Assembly: GCA_950295325.1 (NCBI GenBank)
Contig: OX485805.1
Location: forward strand, 19,271,501 to 19,331,500
DNA: 60,000 nt
Source: Polytrichum commune
Lineage: Eukaryota; Streptophyta; Polytrichopsida; Polytrichales; Polytrichaceae
Reading direction: 5' to 3'
A program made the translations under genes and the position numbers. Shown in pieces: positions 12,200-25,379 of this stretch. The first letter of the stretch is position 1. Each line of letters starts with the position of its first letter. Under the pieces are notes generated by a model that searched no databases, was not told where the DNA came from, and saw only the letters and a list, made by a program, of their open reading frames with translations.

Positions 12200-12400
12200 C
12201 TTGATTTTTGAGTGACCTTTAGTTGGATTGAGCATGCGTCCAAGGGTTCGAATCCTTGCAGTGAACTTGGGACATTGGCAAGGGAATTGAAACACATGGC
12301 CCCCTGTTAGGGTTTACTGCCTTCCCTTCGCTCCCCTCCTTCGCTTCGCTTTCCACCTCCATCGCCATCGCCACATCACGCCTACGACATCCGCAATCGC
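12200..12400. repeat. Dispersed repeat, GC-rich copy upstream of MLN51
   Basis: This is the less decayed relative of 10960-11300. It lies about 260-460 bp upstream of the MLN51 start codon, so it may form part of that promoter. It contains AAGGGTTCGAATCCTTGCAG, which is B-box-like, but there is no tRNA cloverleaf around it. Confidence 0.5.
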
Positions 12401-12557
12401 AGTAGACGACCACGGAAACCGTTCTGATGCGCTTGGGACTGTTCGGGAAACATGTGGGAGGATTGAGATTGTTCATTTGCCATGGGGTTGGCCTCACGAG
12501 CTTGTTGTTTTTTTATTACCATATTGGAGTGATGAGCCAGTTGCGACGTTAGGTGGT

Positions 12558-12583
12558 GAGGCGAGGCGAGGCGAGGCGAGGCG
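12558..12583. repeat. GAGGC microsatellite in MLN51 5' leader
   Basis: About five perfect GAGGC units sit roughly 80-100 bp before the MLN51 start codon, probably in the 5' UTR or core promoter. Confidence 0.8.
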
Positions 12584-12659
12584 GGAAGAGTAGAGCAGAG
12601 GAGAGGTAGTTAGGTAGCCTAGGTGTGAAACTTTGAGAGTGCGAGAGGAGGAGAGAGAG

Positions 12660-15600
12660 ATGGCACCCGCGTTGTCAGAGTCAGGCGTGGAGGAAGGGGA
12701 GTATGAGAGCGACAGCGATGGAACGTCGGCACTCGCGCTGCGAAGGCGGGAGGCGAGCGATGATGATGAGCGGGGCATGGTGATGGACGCCGCGTCGTCT
12801 GTGGATGAGGAGGACGGAGGGTCGCGCCATGCGTTCTCCGACGACGAAGGGGAAGGCGAGGGCATACCACCGGTGGACGAAGAGGATGAAGAGGAGGAAG
12901 AGGAAGAGGAGGAGGACGAAGATGGTTTGCTTCGAAGGCGAAGGAATGGGAGCGATGAGGAGGACGATAATGAGGTTGACAGTGAAGGCTTGATGCATCA
13001 TCAAGGTGATGCCAGCCAGGATGGTATAGGGCATGCTAGGAAGAGCGGGGAGAAAAGTAGTGGTGGTGATGGTGCGCAAGCCAATAATGCTCTTGTAGAC
13101 ACAGGGGAAGAGGAAAAGGAAGGAGGGGAAGAAGAGGAAAAGAAGGATGCTGAGCCTTTTGTTGTGCCAACGGCAGGGGCATTCTACATGCATGATGACC
13201 GATTTCGTGCGGTTGGTGGAGCTCGTCCCAGGTAAATTTGCAATCCCTAAGACTTTCTCTCTCCTCTAATCATATCTTATTCAACGGAGATGCAAATGAT
13301 CCTATTTTGCCGAATTTCGAATAATTTGGCAGCACTGCACATTGCTGGTTGTTCTTAATTGTCGCACGCATAATTGTCTCTAATTCAATTGGCATCGTCT
13401 GTGTACTCTCTTTCCGCAATAGTGCGATTAATGGCATGAGTGAAAGACCTCGTCTGGTCCGTCCTTACTAGAAACTGCTATTGTTTTTCATGAATATATA
13501 TGTTTTTCCTCAATGTTGAATCAGAACTCTCAACCTTGCAATTAGAGTAGGATGTAGACTTCCATGATAACCCACAAATGGAAAATTGTCCAACCCCGAA
13601 ACTGGGGGCCGATGAGATTGTATATATGGAAGATGAAGGATTAGGAACTAGGCATCCTCCACAGGAGTGGTTAAACAAGTAGGACAAAGAGTAAGCCGCA
13701 GATGAAAAGGATGACGGGCAGAGGTTCAGTATATAATTATGTTAACACTATTATTTTCACTTGTCAATATCCAGTACCTCATTCCACTCACCTATTGAAC
13801 CTGTAGGTCATTCATGCCCAACAGGAGATAGTATATCCAGATCTTCCATGTGCAGAGAATCTAGATTTGAACGACGGAGTTAGTAATGGACTTAACAATT
13901 TGGCTTGAATCTTAATTGTGCATGATCAATGCTCACAATTGAGGTGTGTTCATCTACAATACTGTTTGAGACGCTAAAAATTTGAGCACCATATGCTCTT
14001 TCCCCTTATAAATAGTCTATGTCCACCTGCACAGTAGGAGGTCACGTACTTTGGTTCTGTCCTGCCAAAGAAATCTATGCAGTCTAATATATGTGGACTA
14101 ACCTATTTTACAAATAAGTTCTTAGTAGGATTTCAAGGATGTGAATCTACCCCTCGAAAAAGGCAGACACGTTTCCAGTAAAGCCATTTTCATAATATTA
14201 AGAAACGAGACCAAATCAGTGTGTTGAAACTTGGAGCACTGCATTAAGTTCAGGATGCTAGTTACTTCATTGACTGAACCAGGACGGGGGCAGGTTGTCT
14301 TTGTATTGGATGAAGAGACAACACTTTGATATCCCCTATTGACTGCTAGGAGCTCAGCAACCCATGCATTGCATTGCATAAGCCTATGTTCAGCTTTAAG
14401 AAATGCAAGTTGTCTAGTTGCCGTGAAGTAATATAAGGGTTTAACACTGCAGTTATTAAGGTTTATCAGTGAGAACTTGTGTATGGGCCTCATTATGATA
14501 GTAGCAGGTACAGTGAAATGTTTTCTGACATACATTTGCAGCCATTATAAATTACTGCAATAGATCAAGTGAGCTATTGGTTGTACTTCTGGCCTGAAGC
14601 CTTTTGGTTATGTAACATAACTTCAGTGGATCTTGGTGAAGATGCAGTGGATCATGAAGAGTTCTCATTATGTATTGCAGAGAATAAAAAGTTGAATTGC
14701 ATTTGTTCTTTTTCGTCACTTTCTGATTGTCCAGATTTAAAAATTACTGAGGATGTGCTGGATATGCATCCAGAGGTGGCATGGGTGGGAGGAAGCTTTG
14801 GGAAGCTAAGGACGAGAAGCCATGGGTGCATGATTTATTTGAAGAACTCAATGTCCGTGATGAAAACTTCTCTGAAGAGGTGTGGAATTATGTTTCTTTA
14901 GTATGAAACCTTTTGAAATTAGAGTATCATATCGTTTTGGATTGCCAACTCCACTTTCCTGGTGTCTGACAGTTGTCAGCTCAGAAAAGATGCCAATTTT
15001 CAAGTGTTCCTCATAGTGTAATGCAATCTCTTTTCAATTGTCAAAAGTATAGCATTACTTTGGACGTGCTCCAGAAGTTCCCTTCAAAGAGCCAACACAA
15101 GCAATTCCAAATGAATGCATCGATGCCTTTGCATTCCCTTTTTTGAGTAGGTTGAGTTAAACTTTACAAGTATCCTTCCAGTGCTCACTCTAATTCTAGT
15201 TTCAACTAAGCAGACTCAGCAAAAAAAATAGGAATTGCATATTTGAGACATTGCTAAGGATTATACAAGATTCACAGATTGAATGAGAACTTTGGAAAAG
15301 ACATTATTCATACTGAGTTAATTTCTGGGGATACAGGGTCCGCGAAGGGCAGGGAGGGGAAGAAGTCGTGGCAGAGGACGTGTCAACCGAGATCAAAGAA
15401 GAGGCTGGGTGGGCAAGCTAGCAAGTGATGCAGAAGAGCTGATAATTAACAGGGCAAGGCGTGGACGAGGACGAGGCCGTGCTTCAAAAACTGAAGTAGC
15501 TGATCGCACCAGAACAGAAGAACCAGTTTCTACAACTAACACTAGGTGGGTGCACTTTTTTTATGGTATCATGAGGGAAGCACCTTACTTTCATTCAGGT

Positions 15601-18600
15601 TCTGTCTCAAAGTAACCTGTTTTATTTTGCTATTAGGAGGATGATGGTAGAGTGTTGATTAAGGTTTCAGTCAAACAAGATTGGGAGTTGTTGTATGTTG
15701 CATTTCTTCAACTGTACAACAAGTTTGGACTGAAGGTTGCGTATTAGTTGTCTAGAGTTGAAATATAAAGGGTTTCTTTCTCATCAACACTGCAGAAGTG
15801 ATACCGCAGCCAATACAATAAGAATTTGCTAGTTTATTTCCTGCCTCAGCTTCTCATCAGTTTCACAACTACTAACAGTGTCCTGAAATTTAATCTCACC
15901 ATACAGTGTGATAATTTTCTTCATCATGTGGTTTGAAATGTATCCACCGAATGTGAATAGAAGGTATAGATTCCCTGCAATTATCTGTTTGCAGTGATTG
16001 AAAGGTGGCTTGACCTTGAATGCAGTGGGAGTAAAGAAACACAAGATATTCCGGAGAGCAGCAATGTAGATGTGCAAGAAGAAACAAAGCAGCATGAATT
16101 CACAGCCCCTCTCAAAAAGGTTGCCGCTGGATCGCTGAACTCTGCCTCACCACCTTTTTTCCCATCTGGAGCTTTGCAACAGAAGTTAGTAGAAGGGTCA
16201 GATAGTAATCAGGCTGCATCTAGTCAAAGCAACAAAGTCAAGGACAGAGCGCCAAGGAATCCTGGTTCTCATGGTGCAGCTGTATTTGTTGCCAAACCTG
16301 CAACCGGGACTGGAAGGGGCACACAAGGGGATGGGGCTATTCAGAACAGTACACAATCTCAACAGGCAGTTAAACCATCCCGAGCACAACCATGTGAGAA
16401 GCTTACCTGCTCCAACCTGATATTGTACAGTTTTAATCTGGGATTGTGAGAGCCAGTAATAATAGTTTACCAACAGAGGAGTAGAAAAGGCAGATGCTTT
16501 ACTGCACATTTCCTTTATGTTTCATCTACTTTTTGCATTCGAAAATGTACACGACGATCACTTCTCCCAAGTTGCTGGGTCTGTAGCTGTGATGAGTTAT
16601 TTAGAATTGAGGATTTTCTGTTGCTGCAGCACAAGCTGGAAGAGGAAGTAGCAGCCAAGCACAGTCTGCTCTCCCACCTCAAGCTCAAGCTCAAGCTCAA
16701 CCACAGCAATTACAAGCACAACCCCAACAATCACGGTTGGGCCCAGCCAACTCAGGGCAGCCTGCTAGGCATAAAAGTAATGGGGGAAGAGGGGGTAGAG
16801 GCGGTAATTATCAAGTTGTAGGAGGGGGTGGACCATACATGTATAATGGAGGACCTGCTGCAGGAATGAGCACTGGTGTCCGAATGGGGGAACCTGGGTT
16901 CTCTCCTCCAATTCCTGCTGTTGGACCTGGTTCGTTCCTGCACAATTTTTTTGCTGATGTGACATGACCCATGATGATTCTGTGATTGTTGAGTAAATTT
17001 CTAAGTAGAGTCTCTGATGAGCAGTGGTGACATGGTTGGTATTTTGATGGTACTTGCACAGTATGTTTACTTGCAAGCTCACCTTAACTTTGTTTGGCTT
17101 CCATTCTATAGAGAATCCTTGAAGGCTTGTCTTCCATCACTACTAATCCTCACCAATGCACGTTTCTTAGAATGTTGATGCCAATGTTGACAAGTATGAT
17201 CCTGATGGGAGCTAGTGGCAGTTACAGTTCAATATGGTGCTCAACCACCAGCAGGCATGGCAGTTCCTGCCGTTGGCATGGCCATCCCCAACTACTCAGG
17301 GCCGCCACAATTTGGGTACCCGAACTCTGAAGTTGCTTGGTATGCATTTTCACCATTTAAAGCTGAATAATTAGAATGTATTCTTTTGAGCAATCAGTTT
17401 GCTTCCAGGGCTTTTGGAGTGTTCTTGTATCAATCTTGGGTTTGCTCAGCTGTCTTTATCTATACCTTCCAGTGTTGCATCCATTCATCTGATTCTTGTT
17501 TTATATTGATGTCTACCTGACATTTTGTTGCTAGGAAAAGCAGATTGTTGCTGAAAGGTGGTTTATTTATTTCCTTTATGAGCAGGGTACCAGTGCTAGC
17601 AGGAGGGGGAGCGATTGGAACTGGCTATGCAGCACCATATATGACCATGGAGGGCACACCTTCACATATGTATTACACTCAACCAGCTACACAGCCGGCC
17701 TCCTTTTGCCCAACTGGGTTAGTCATTCTACTGGTTTTGAATGTGGAATTATGTGTTGATAGTCTGCCACATGTGTACCAGAGTGGTAACTGGGAAAGGA
17801 GATATTGAATTTATGTTGTGTATTATTCAAATTCTGAAGATCATCAATTGACTCACAGTTGCCAAGTTCCTCTGAGCTTGTGTTTATATGATTAATGGAT
17901 ATGTAGACTACCTATTAATGTGATGTATATATTTTTAATGATGGTTTTCTCTGTTTTGTGTACTTTTGATGTAGAAGCCCTAGGGAACTGTGTAACTCTT
18001 TCAGATATTAAGTGGATGCTTATTTGTTGGTCTCTTGTACAGGAGAGAAGTCAATGGCTCAAAGCCAGGGGGCCTTTGGAAGCCACCTCAAAACCAAGGT
18101 AATATGACTTTTGAAACATATCCCGGACATATCTATTGTCTGTCAAATAAGCATAGATAGATTCAAGTAGCTTTAGGACTGTAGTTGAGTGAAGTGGATC
18201 GAACTCTTAGCTTTTAAGTAACCACGAAAAGAAAGTAGTACATGCTAATTTCTCTAGAAGTAACCACTGTATAATCATTTGAATCACTTATATCGTAGTA
18301 TTGTGTAGTAGTTTCTCAGGATGGATGTTTGGCAGAATTTCACATGGCTTAATCAATGCAACGCTACCTTCAGGAGTATGCTGAATGGAAATTATGATTG
18401 TGCTCCCTGACATAATGTGACAAATTTTCAATCTCATGTTTGGGCACCATCTAGTAGTCAGGGCTCTCATACTTGATGCTGTTTTATTTTCTGGCAGAAA
18501 TGGCACAAGAGGAATTTGGGCATCGGCAGAGTAAACCACGCAGGTATACTTATGGGTCTTTATCCTCATGTGAGATGACTATGTGACTGTGTCATCAATT

Positions 18601-18881
18601 CTGTAGGTTTATGTGGGGGTTTCTTTGTATCAAATTTCTCTTCAGGCTTGGTTCTCTTTATTATCTAGTATGGGGTCAGTTGCAGTTGACACACGGAATT
18701 CACTTTTACACTAGACACTAGTTAGGGAGGATGTAATTTTGTGGTGTTCACCCAAATGTATGTTTCTCCTGTCTTTGTATAGGTAGTGCTTATTGAGCTC
18801 ACATATCTGATACCATTGTCTGAAGCCAGTTGTTTCTTTGTTGGTATGTGCAGATACTCAGAGATGAGCTTTGGGCAGTGA
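12660..18881 (+). CDS. MLN51: MLN51/Barentsz (CASC3), exon-junction-complex core protein
   Basis: MLN51 binds eIF4A3 and RNA in the exon junction complex, acting in mRNA localisation, translation and nonsense-mediated decay. Exons: 12660-13231, 14774-14879, 15337-15545, about 16005-16393, 16630-16929, about 17228-17339, 17586-17717, 18043-18098, 18498-18543, 18854-18881, all phase-compatible. The acidic N-terminus (long Glu/Asp run around residues 75-90) leads to the Btz/SELOR core split across exons 1-2: PFVVPTAGAFYMHDDRFR, then GGRKLWEAKDEKPWVHD. Then come an RGRGRGR stretch, a conserved SASPPFFPSG motif, Gln/Ala-rich and Gly-rich low-complexity parts, and the terminal RRYSEMSFGQ. The start is the first in-frame ATG. 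Exon 4 and exon 6 acceptors have in-phase alternatives (16026; 17222). A broken duplicate lies at 21770-22758 plus 42118-43370. Confidence 0.9.
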
Positions 18882-21365
18882 AATTTTCTTGTCGAGACAT
18901 ATTAAATCTTGTGTTATTGGTGATGGCAGTACTAAGTAGTCTTAAGAAACTTTCTGTTCGAATCCCGAACAGTTGATGATTCCAATTCAGATATCTAAGA
19001 ATCTTGCTAACTTGGGGTTTGTAGATGTAAGCATTTTTTATTTTTTTTGTGAATGGCTCTGATGACATGGGTTGTATGCTGTGATAATGTAGAATATACT
19101 GCATTCTTACGATCATTGAATGAATTACACATCTTTGAAGGGTCGGCAAACAATCAGTGGCATAAGCAAGTGCTTTTATTTGCATCTTTGTACCATGCCT
19201 AGCACTAAGGAAATTCCACTTACCTGGTAACTTGTGAAGCCTGCTGATATTACACCCTAATCTAGTCATACTTCAATCAAGTCACTGCTTCATACTTCAC
19301 AACACAGTCTGTGTTCTTGCATAGGGCATTGACCATTGTTGAATCATTTCTGTTCTGATTTTTACTCATAAATTAGTATCTCATGGAGCGTTCATCAGTG
19401 CAATCACTTCTGTTAGGATATGTTCTGCAGAGGTTTCAAGCAAGCAGAAGGGGATGTGAGCCATGCTGGATGTAGAGATTCACTACCATTGAATGTTATT
19501 TATTTCAATTCCTAAGATAAATTTAGAAGTCTGAAGATAAATTTGAGAATTGTGTGTTAACTCGTGGCTTTTGGCTAGGTCTGACCAAATTCAAGTTTTC
19601 TACATTGAATTATCATTTTGGTAACTGGATAAAGTAAGAATATTTTCTACAGTGGTTGTGGGAAGCCATTGGTTTGAGCGTTTGCACCTTCTGTAGTTTA
19701 GTACAGAAGCACTTCAAGATATACCTAGGAAATTTGCCCATGTGCAAAATGAGAGATATTAAGGACTGGTTTGGACATATTTTTATCTGGTTTGGTGCAG
19801 TGTTAGCAGATCCTGGTGGCAGTTTACAGGAGCATGAGCGGACACTGACCATAATGACAACCTCAAATAATCGACAATGGGACGATGGAATGTGATGCAA
19901 GGACATTGCAATTTTATTTATTCTTACACAAGTGTCTTAACTCCAATATGAACTATTAACATAGCACATATTAACACCAACATTGAAGCCTTTTGATCAC
20001 TCGAATTCATGGGGGCCTGTCATTTAGGACACAAATCTAGGATCTGTGAGAATTTCCCATCTGTGCCAGCCTTCCAAGAAGAAACAGATGGCAAATCCAA
20101 TATTATAATTGACATTATTCCTATGCTTTGTCAATATGTGATTGCCTTTTGAATGATTCCTTTCACTTTCATTACATGGATTCAAAACACAATTGTTTGA
20201 ATTGTTGTTGGTGGATTGTTATAACCAAACAATCTGCATTTAAATGTTGTTATGGGCTCACCTTGCATCTTGACAAATAAATAAATAACCATCTCAAGTA
20301 ACTTAACCTATATTTATGTAAAGCAAATGCATTGAGTTCAAAGGATAATTTTCAACCGTCAACAATATTTCTGAAAAATATGAGCACTTGCTACAATGTT
20401 TATGTCAATTAGTGTGGGTGGGCTAATAGTGAGTGTGGGAAATTAGTGACACTTTTCATTGACAAGCATGTGTTTCCATATAATTTTTGTTTGAATTTTA
20501 TCACTCTATACCTTAAAGCATGCACTAATTTTCTTGAAATGTATGGTAAATGAGCATGTATTCACGAATTTAGTGTCACTCTATAACAATTTCACCCCTG
20601 AGTAACTTTGAGATTTGACTAGATAGTGCGTGCTTTAGGAATTTGTACCAACCTCACTAATTGGGATAATCAGTGTGGTGAAAATTGAATAATCCTAAAG
20701 CCCAAAGGTAGTAAGACACATCCTAAAATTATGATGATTGTTGAATACATACCTTGTGCCTTGAAAAGAATAAGCACATGTTGAAACCCTCACATTCTAA
20801 AGAGATTTATTTACCAGAATGTTACATGGCATTCCTCAATGCAGTCCAGGATGTAAATCAAGTCAATCTGGATCGGTAGCAATGATTCATGACACCATAT
20901 TTCTTCAATCTGAATTTGAGTGCCTCGTTTTGAAATAGTTGACACGTAATCATTGCTCCAGTTTTGAAGGGGAAATCCAACAGCTTTGATTATATCCGTA
21001 TCGCTCATCTACAATGATAGAGGAATATCATGTCCGCAAGAATAATAATAATAATAATAAAATCATGTTAAAGACTGTTATGTTGCTAATTGTTGAGGAA
21101 TTTACATTATGGCAACCCATGTTGTGATGAATGGAGAATGAACTAAGGTAAGTGAGTGTTATGCGATAACTCAGCTAGAATTGACACCTATGATTGAATG
21201 GTGTGTGTGTTTGGAGTGGATCTGAGAACATACACCTAAGATAGTAGCCCTTATAATGGACACTTTGAGAACTTGAGACCCTTAACGATGTCTATAAAAT
21301 ATTCACAATTTTTTTTCAAGAAATTAGCAAATCCATAATGAGTTTAGTGCACGATCGTTCAAGCG
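18882..21365. other. MLN51 downstream region and intergenic DNA
   Basis: The first 400 bp or so (to about 19270) are the presumed 3' UTR and flank. They are copied in the duplicate at 43060-43370. No gene is supported beyond this. There is a short AAT microsatellite at about 21041-21060 and a repeat-like stretch near 20540-20680 (GGGATAATCAGTGTGG) related to that at 225-330. Confidence 0.55.
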
Positions 21366-21700
21366 CAACCCCTCCGGATGTATCATGCTTCAAAGAGCCC
21401 TGTAAATCATGGAGTGGAGGTAAATGATGGCGTTGATTTGAGCACAAGTATTCTTCATGGGGAAGAATTTCCAACATTCGATATGCATCAAGATTCTCAA
21501 CAGATAGGGATTAATATTGGCATCAACAATCTTGAGATGGAAAATACTATGATCAGTTCATATCACATGTTTGCAAGTGACTTACCCGGCATCCCTTTTG
21601 TTTCCAACACTATCCATGGAACTGGCACTACCAAGTCAATAACACAAAACATAGTCCGTAGCTCGATAGACCCTTCGAGCTCAAGAATAGGTTAAGATAA
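21366..21700 (+). repeat. Coding-like dispersed repeat of unknown family, copy 1
   Basis: This open stretch (frame 21378-21695) matches 49895-50215 on the same strand: GAGGTAAATGAWGG, then GATTTGAGCACAA, then ATTCTTCATG, then CATCAAGAT, then CAAGTCAATAVCACAAAACA. Both copies can be read as a related peptide containing DLSTSILH and H/F-DMHQDSQ-like words. That suggests former coding sequence rather than simple repeat. I do not recognise the protein; a transposon gag or host-derived remnant are both possible. Confidence 0.5.
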
Positions 21701-21769
21701 GACATGTATTGGTAACACAAGGAATATTATGAATATGTCTTCTTTTCCCAGAGAGGATTTCGAGTTAGA

Positions 21770-22758
21770 AAATTAGATGGACAAGGATGAAGAGGAAGCA
21801 GAAGAGAATGGTTCTTTATTAACGATGAGCGATTTCGAGCTGTTGGTGGAGCTCGTCCCAGGTAAATTGCAATCCCTAAGACCTCGTTTGCTAATTTACT
21901 CGCACAGAAACTATTATTGTTACTGTTATCCTTGACTGTAGTTTTTTTCTTCTCAATGTTGAATCAGAACCCTCAATCTTTTAAAATTAGAGTAGAAAAT
22001 AGACTTCCAAGTCATCCCACAAATGGAAACTCTTTCGACCCCAAAACCACATTGTTTGGGGGTGCACTTTTGGAATCAGTTCCTACAACTAACTCTAGGT
22101 GGCTGCACTTCTTGTGTTATCAAGAAGCAAGCACTTTACTTTCATTCATATTGTGTCTCAACGTAACACGCTATAAATGTTAGAAATTGAGATAGATAGG
22201 GGAATCGACATAGACAAGGAAAATTTGAGGAAGGCTCTCCACCCCATAGAGAAAGAAGTCACATAAGCTTATAATTTTCCACTCACCACTGAGCCTCTTT
22301 ATTGATTTGTAAATTGCACTTGTAATCTCTTGACACTTCGGGTCAAGATACTTGAACACCAATCACTTGGTTGTTCATCTACTCATCTAGAATGTTTAAG
22401 GTCACTTGAGACGTTTCAGTTTGAGCTAACTCAGACTCTTCGAATTCCCACAACAATTTCCTCTTAGTAGTATGATGGTTGAGTGCTTGACTTTGTATTC
22501 CACAAAGGTCTTAATCAAACAAGAATGTAGTGACTGAGAGGAGGCTTGATCTTGAAATGCAGTAGGAGCAAAGACACACAAGATTTCCCAAACAGCAGCA
22601 AAGTAGATCTGCAAGAAGAAACAAAAGTTGTATGAATCCATAGCCCCTCTCAAAAGGGTTCAACTGGATCACTCAATTTGACCTCACCACATCGTTTCCC
22701 ATCTGGAGCTTTTGCAACAAAATTTAGTACAAGGGTCAGGCAATTATCAGGTTGTCCC
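21770..22758 (+). pseudogene. MLN51 duplicate, 5' half (broken)
   Basis: Four blocks align in order with the intact gene. 21775-21870 matches the end of exon 1 and its donor (CGATTTCGAGCTGTTGGTGG, then GGTAAAT). About 21945-22030 matches intron 1 (13507-13590). About 22080-22165 matches the end of exon 3 (TTCCTACAACTAACWCTAGG). About 22530-22758 matches exon 4 (15990-16210), including CCACATCGTTTCCCATCTGG. The acidic 5' coding part and exon 2 are missing, so it cannot encode the protein. An LTR-like repeat (22178-22452) interrupts it, and the copia element starts where the match to exon 4 fades. Confidence 0.85.
22178..22452. repeat. LTR-like repeat in the MLN51 duplicate, copy 1
   Basis: A TG...CA-bounded stretch of about 275 bp, TGTTAGAAATTGAGATAG to CTTCGAATTCCCACA. 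It is absent from the intact gene and recurs at 42319-42574. Shared internal words are GAGGCTCTCCA, AGTCACATAAGCT, and ATCACTTGGTTGTTCA. It could be a solo LTR or a short non-autonomous element. I could not find a clean 5-bp target duplication. Confidence 0.55.
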
Positions 22759-22984
22759 TATTGATAAGTCCAAGTATACTTAGCAACAAGGTAGATGGAT
22801 CAAAAGCAGTTAGAAGTAAATGCACTGGTACACTCCTGCCAACGTAACTGCTAAGTTAGTGCCGGAATATTCTCCCGCGCGGTCACTGTAAGAAATTAGA
22901 CATAAACCACTCAGTTGTTCTCTCTTCATCTGTATATAGTAGTGCTCATTGTATGGTGAACATCAGTTGTTGATAAGTTTATTA
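22759..22984 (+). repeat. Presumed 5' LTR of the forward copia element
   Basis: This is the sequence between the last MLN51-like base and the primer-binding site. It contains a TATA-like TGTATATAGTAG at about 22932. The exact left border is uncertain by 10-20 bp and no partner LTR remains to define it. Confidence 0.5.
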
Positions 22985-22996
22985 TGGTATCAGAGC
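22985..22996 (+). other. Copia primer-binding site (tRNA-Met type)
   Basis: TGGTATCAGAGC is the usual plant copia primer-binding site, complementary to the 3' part of initiator tRNA-Met. It follows the presumed LTR end TTTATTA directly. Confidence 0.85.
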
Positions 22997-23479
22997 TGGG
23001 TATGCTTGTATGAGCTACGCCTGCACGTTTTCTGCAGTTTCACTTCTCTCTCTTTCTCCTCTTCAAATCTCTCAACACCCTCTGCTCACAGAAACCGCAG
23101 ACTCATTTGGTGAGAGCTCAATTCGTGGCATCCTGAAGTGGAGTTGGAACTTGGAGGTACAGCGGCTTTCTTTCAGATTCTGCGGTCCAAAGCTATCGGA
23201 TCAAGATACCTGCACGCACGGCCTGGTGATGAAATTGAAGCATGTGTGTGAACCAAGAAGGTCTCGATAGTGCTCAACGTTATCAGATCTCTCTTTGCAA
23301 GGCTCCGTGTTGCAAGTTAGATTGTGATAAGTTATATTGTGCCTAGAAAATTAAAGCTAGCTCCTGAGTCATCTTGCTTCTTGCCTTGGTAGAGTAGACT
23401 AGTGTTAAGGAAACCTACAATATTCTTTCTGTTTTATGAGGAAGCTCCCCTGAGGAACATTCTTTGAAGCGTATTAGTG

Positions 23480-24245
23480 AGTATCTCATTTCACGATGGA
23501 AAAAGATCATTGCCAAGGAGAAGATGTTGGCCTCTCCAGTCAACCACAAGCTGTGAAGGAGGGCGGTTCAGAATGTCTTTGAGAAGAGGATCTACGGGAT
23601 TGCTTGGTGCCGAAGATGGTGACAATGAAGAAGAGTTATTGTCACCCACTCAGCAGAGATTGTAGCTGCGAGAAAGCGAAGGATCAAAGCCATCGTGCTC
23701 ATGAGTCTCACGTTGTGTGAAGGTCCACAAGACTTCATCGAAGGGATCACGGATCCACATGAGGCATGGTTGAAATTGAATACTCTCTACAGTACTCACA
23801 CCATAGCCAACATCATGACACTGAGAAACATGTGGCATGACTTAGAATGATTGATGACATGGATGTTCTCACATTCATGCAGGTCGTTTATGGTCTTTGA
23901 AAGGATCTAAGGTCAACTAATCAAGTTATGGATGATCCCATGGTGGTTCACAAGATTCTGACTCATCTTCCTAACCGATTTGAATATTTTCTCCATCAAT
24001 TACAAGATGAGAGAACACTTCCATCACTAGATGAATTGTTTAGTTGACTTCATCTAGAAGAGAGTACTTACGTCAAGCGGCGTCATGGCAACAACCACGA
24101 AGAGGGTTGGTGATGTGTATTCGAAATGTCATCATAAACCGAGGACATGGAGGCCCACCTCGATTCACCAGAGGAGAGACTTTGCGTGAACATTTTTGTA
24201 TGTCACCGTTGTGGAAAACTAGGACACACTGCAAGAAAGTGTTGA
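23480..24245 (+). pseudogene. Copia gag remnant with zinc knuckle
   Basis: Frames with stops read RRIKAIVLMSLTLCEG, then DPHEAWLKLNTLY, then ILTHLPNRFEYFLHQL, typical of the UBN2-type gag of plant copia elements. A CCHC knuckle follows (CHRCGKLGHTARKC, about 24197-24235), directly followed by a stop codon. The frame is broken at several points. Confidence 0.75.
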
Positions 24246-24272
24246 GCACCAGCTCCACTTCCAAGCAACTTT

Positions 24273-24728
24273 GTGAAGTTGACGATGTACCCGAATCAAG
24301 CAGCGTGCGACGCCCACTACACTTACCTCGGAGAAGATTCCATGGGTGAGCTAGTCTCACTCTCTGAAGTTACGGAAGATGGAATTGAGACAGCTTTAGC
24401 AACTCTTTCGCGAGAGAACGCCTCTGAGAATATGAAGGATTTCATAGTAGACTCAGGAGCTTCTCTCCATTTTGCTAATGATCCCACCATGTTCTCGAAA
24501 CTAGAACAGAATAGCTCTAGCAAAACCTTAAAATCAACCTCCAGGCTTGATCATGTCATTCGAGGCCAAGGAGAAATTGACAATGCTCAATCCTCATGCA
24601 AAGTTAACACGATTAAGTGTATTAAGTATGTTCCAGGTCTGAGTAAAAACTTGTTGTATGTGGATCAAATTACTAATTGTCATAAATTAGTTATATATTC
24701 GAAAAACAAAATGCTTAGTTATCAGTGA
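24273..24728 (+). pseudogene. Copia aspartic protease region
   Basis: An open frame of 151 codons holds FIVDSGASLHFAND, the copia protease active site (Asp-Ser-Gly), followed by IKYVPGLSKNLLYVDQI, a standard copia motif. It ends at a stop before the GAG-pre-integrase segment (about 24860-25057), in which QWHARM marks the start of that domain. Confidence 0.85.
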
Positions 24729-25048
24729 CAATTCACCTTTCACCAAGGTAGTTGTTGGTGTACGAGACATACAGAACGGTCTTTACAGACTTACTAGCCT
24801 TCACTCAAATCTAGAGGCTCATCATCTCCTTGAACCACTCGAAGATTTAGAAGCCCATCCATTGTTCACTCCCGAACCTTTTTTTGATCGACTTCTGGAG
24901 ACCCACGTAGTACAAAATTTGCCTATCTCTCAACCACTAGTTTCATTAGCCAGCAAGCATGCTAAAATTATTGAGGCCCAAGACGAACAAATTTGCCAAT
25001 GGCATGCAAGAATGAGATATATTAGCTTTGCTAATTTATCCCTTCTCA

Positions 25049-25057
25049 GTAGAATGT
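25049..25057. repeat. Target-site duplication of the MULE, left copy
   Basis: GTAGAATGT, identical to 38933-38941. A 9-bp duplication is characteristic of Mutator-like elements. Confidence 0.9.
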
Positions 25058-25379
25058 GGAAGACGTTAAATACCCCCCCACGAACTTATAGGGGGCACCT
25101 CTGACAGGTACAGGACTGCCCGCGAAGTGACGTCAGCAATGTCCAGCCGTCCATCCACTCCACTCGACGTTCATCCACTCCACGTCCGCGTTGAAGGCGT
25201 CCTCCAGACCTGCGTAGCTAGGATTTAGTACACAACATTGACATATACTAAGATCCTTATACATTTATACATACAATGTTATATACACAATGTTACAAGT
25301 ATAGGGTACTGTATATCCAGTTCTGCATCTGCTGTTCTGTATACCCAGATCTGTACACCCAGACCCAGTTCTGCATATG

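Noticed and set aside
12681-13193. Minus-strand open frame of 170 codons
   Set aside because: It is the shadow of the Glu/Asp-rich first exon of MLN51, whose Btz motif is unmistakable on the plus strand.
18955-18972. tRNA T-arm-like TTCGAATCCCGAA downstream of MLN51
   Set aside because: It is a short palindromic stretch with no tRNA body. The paralogous copy does not conserve it.
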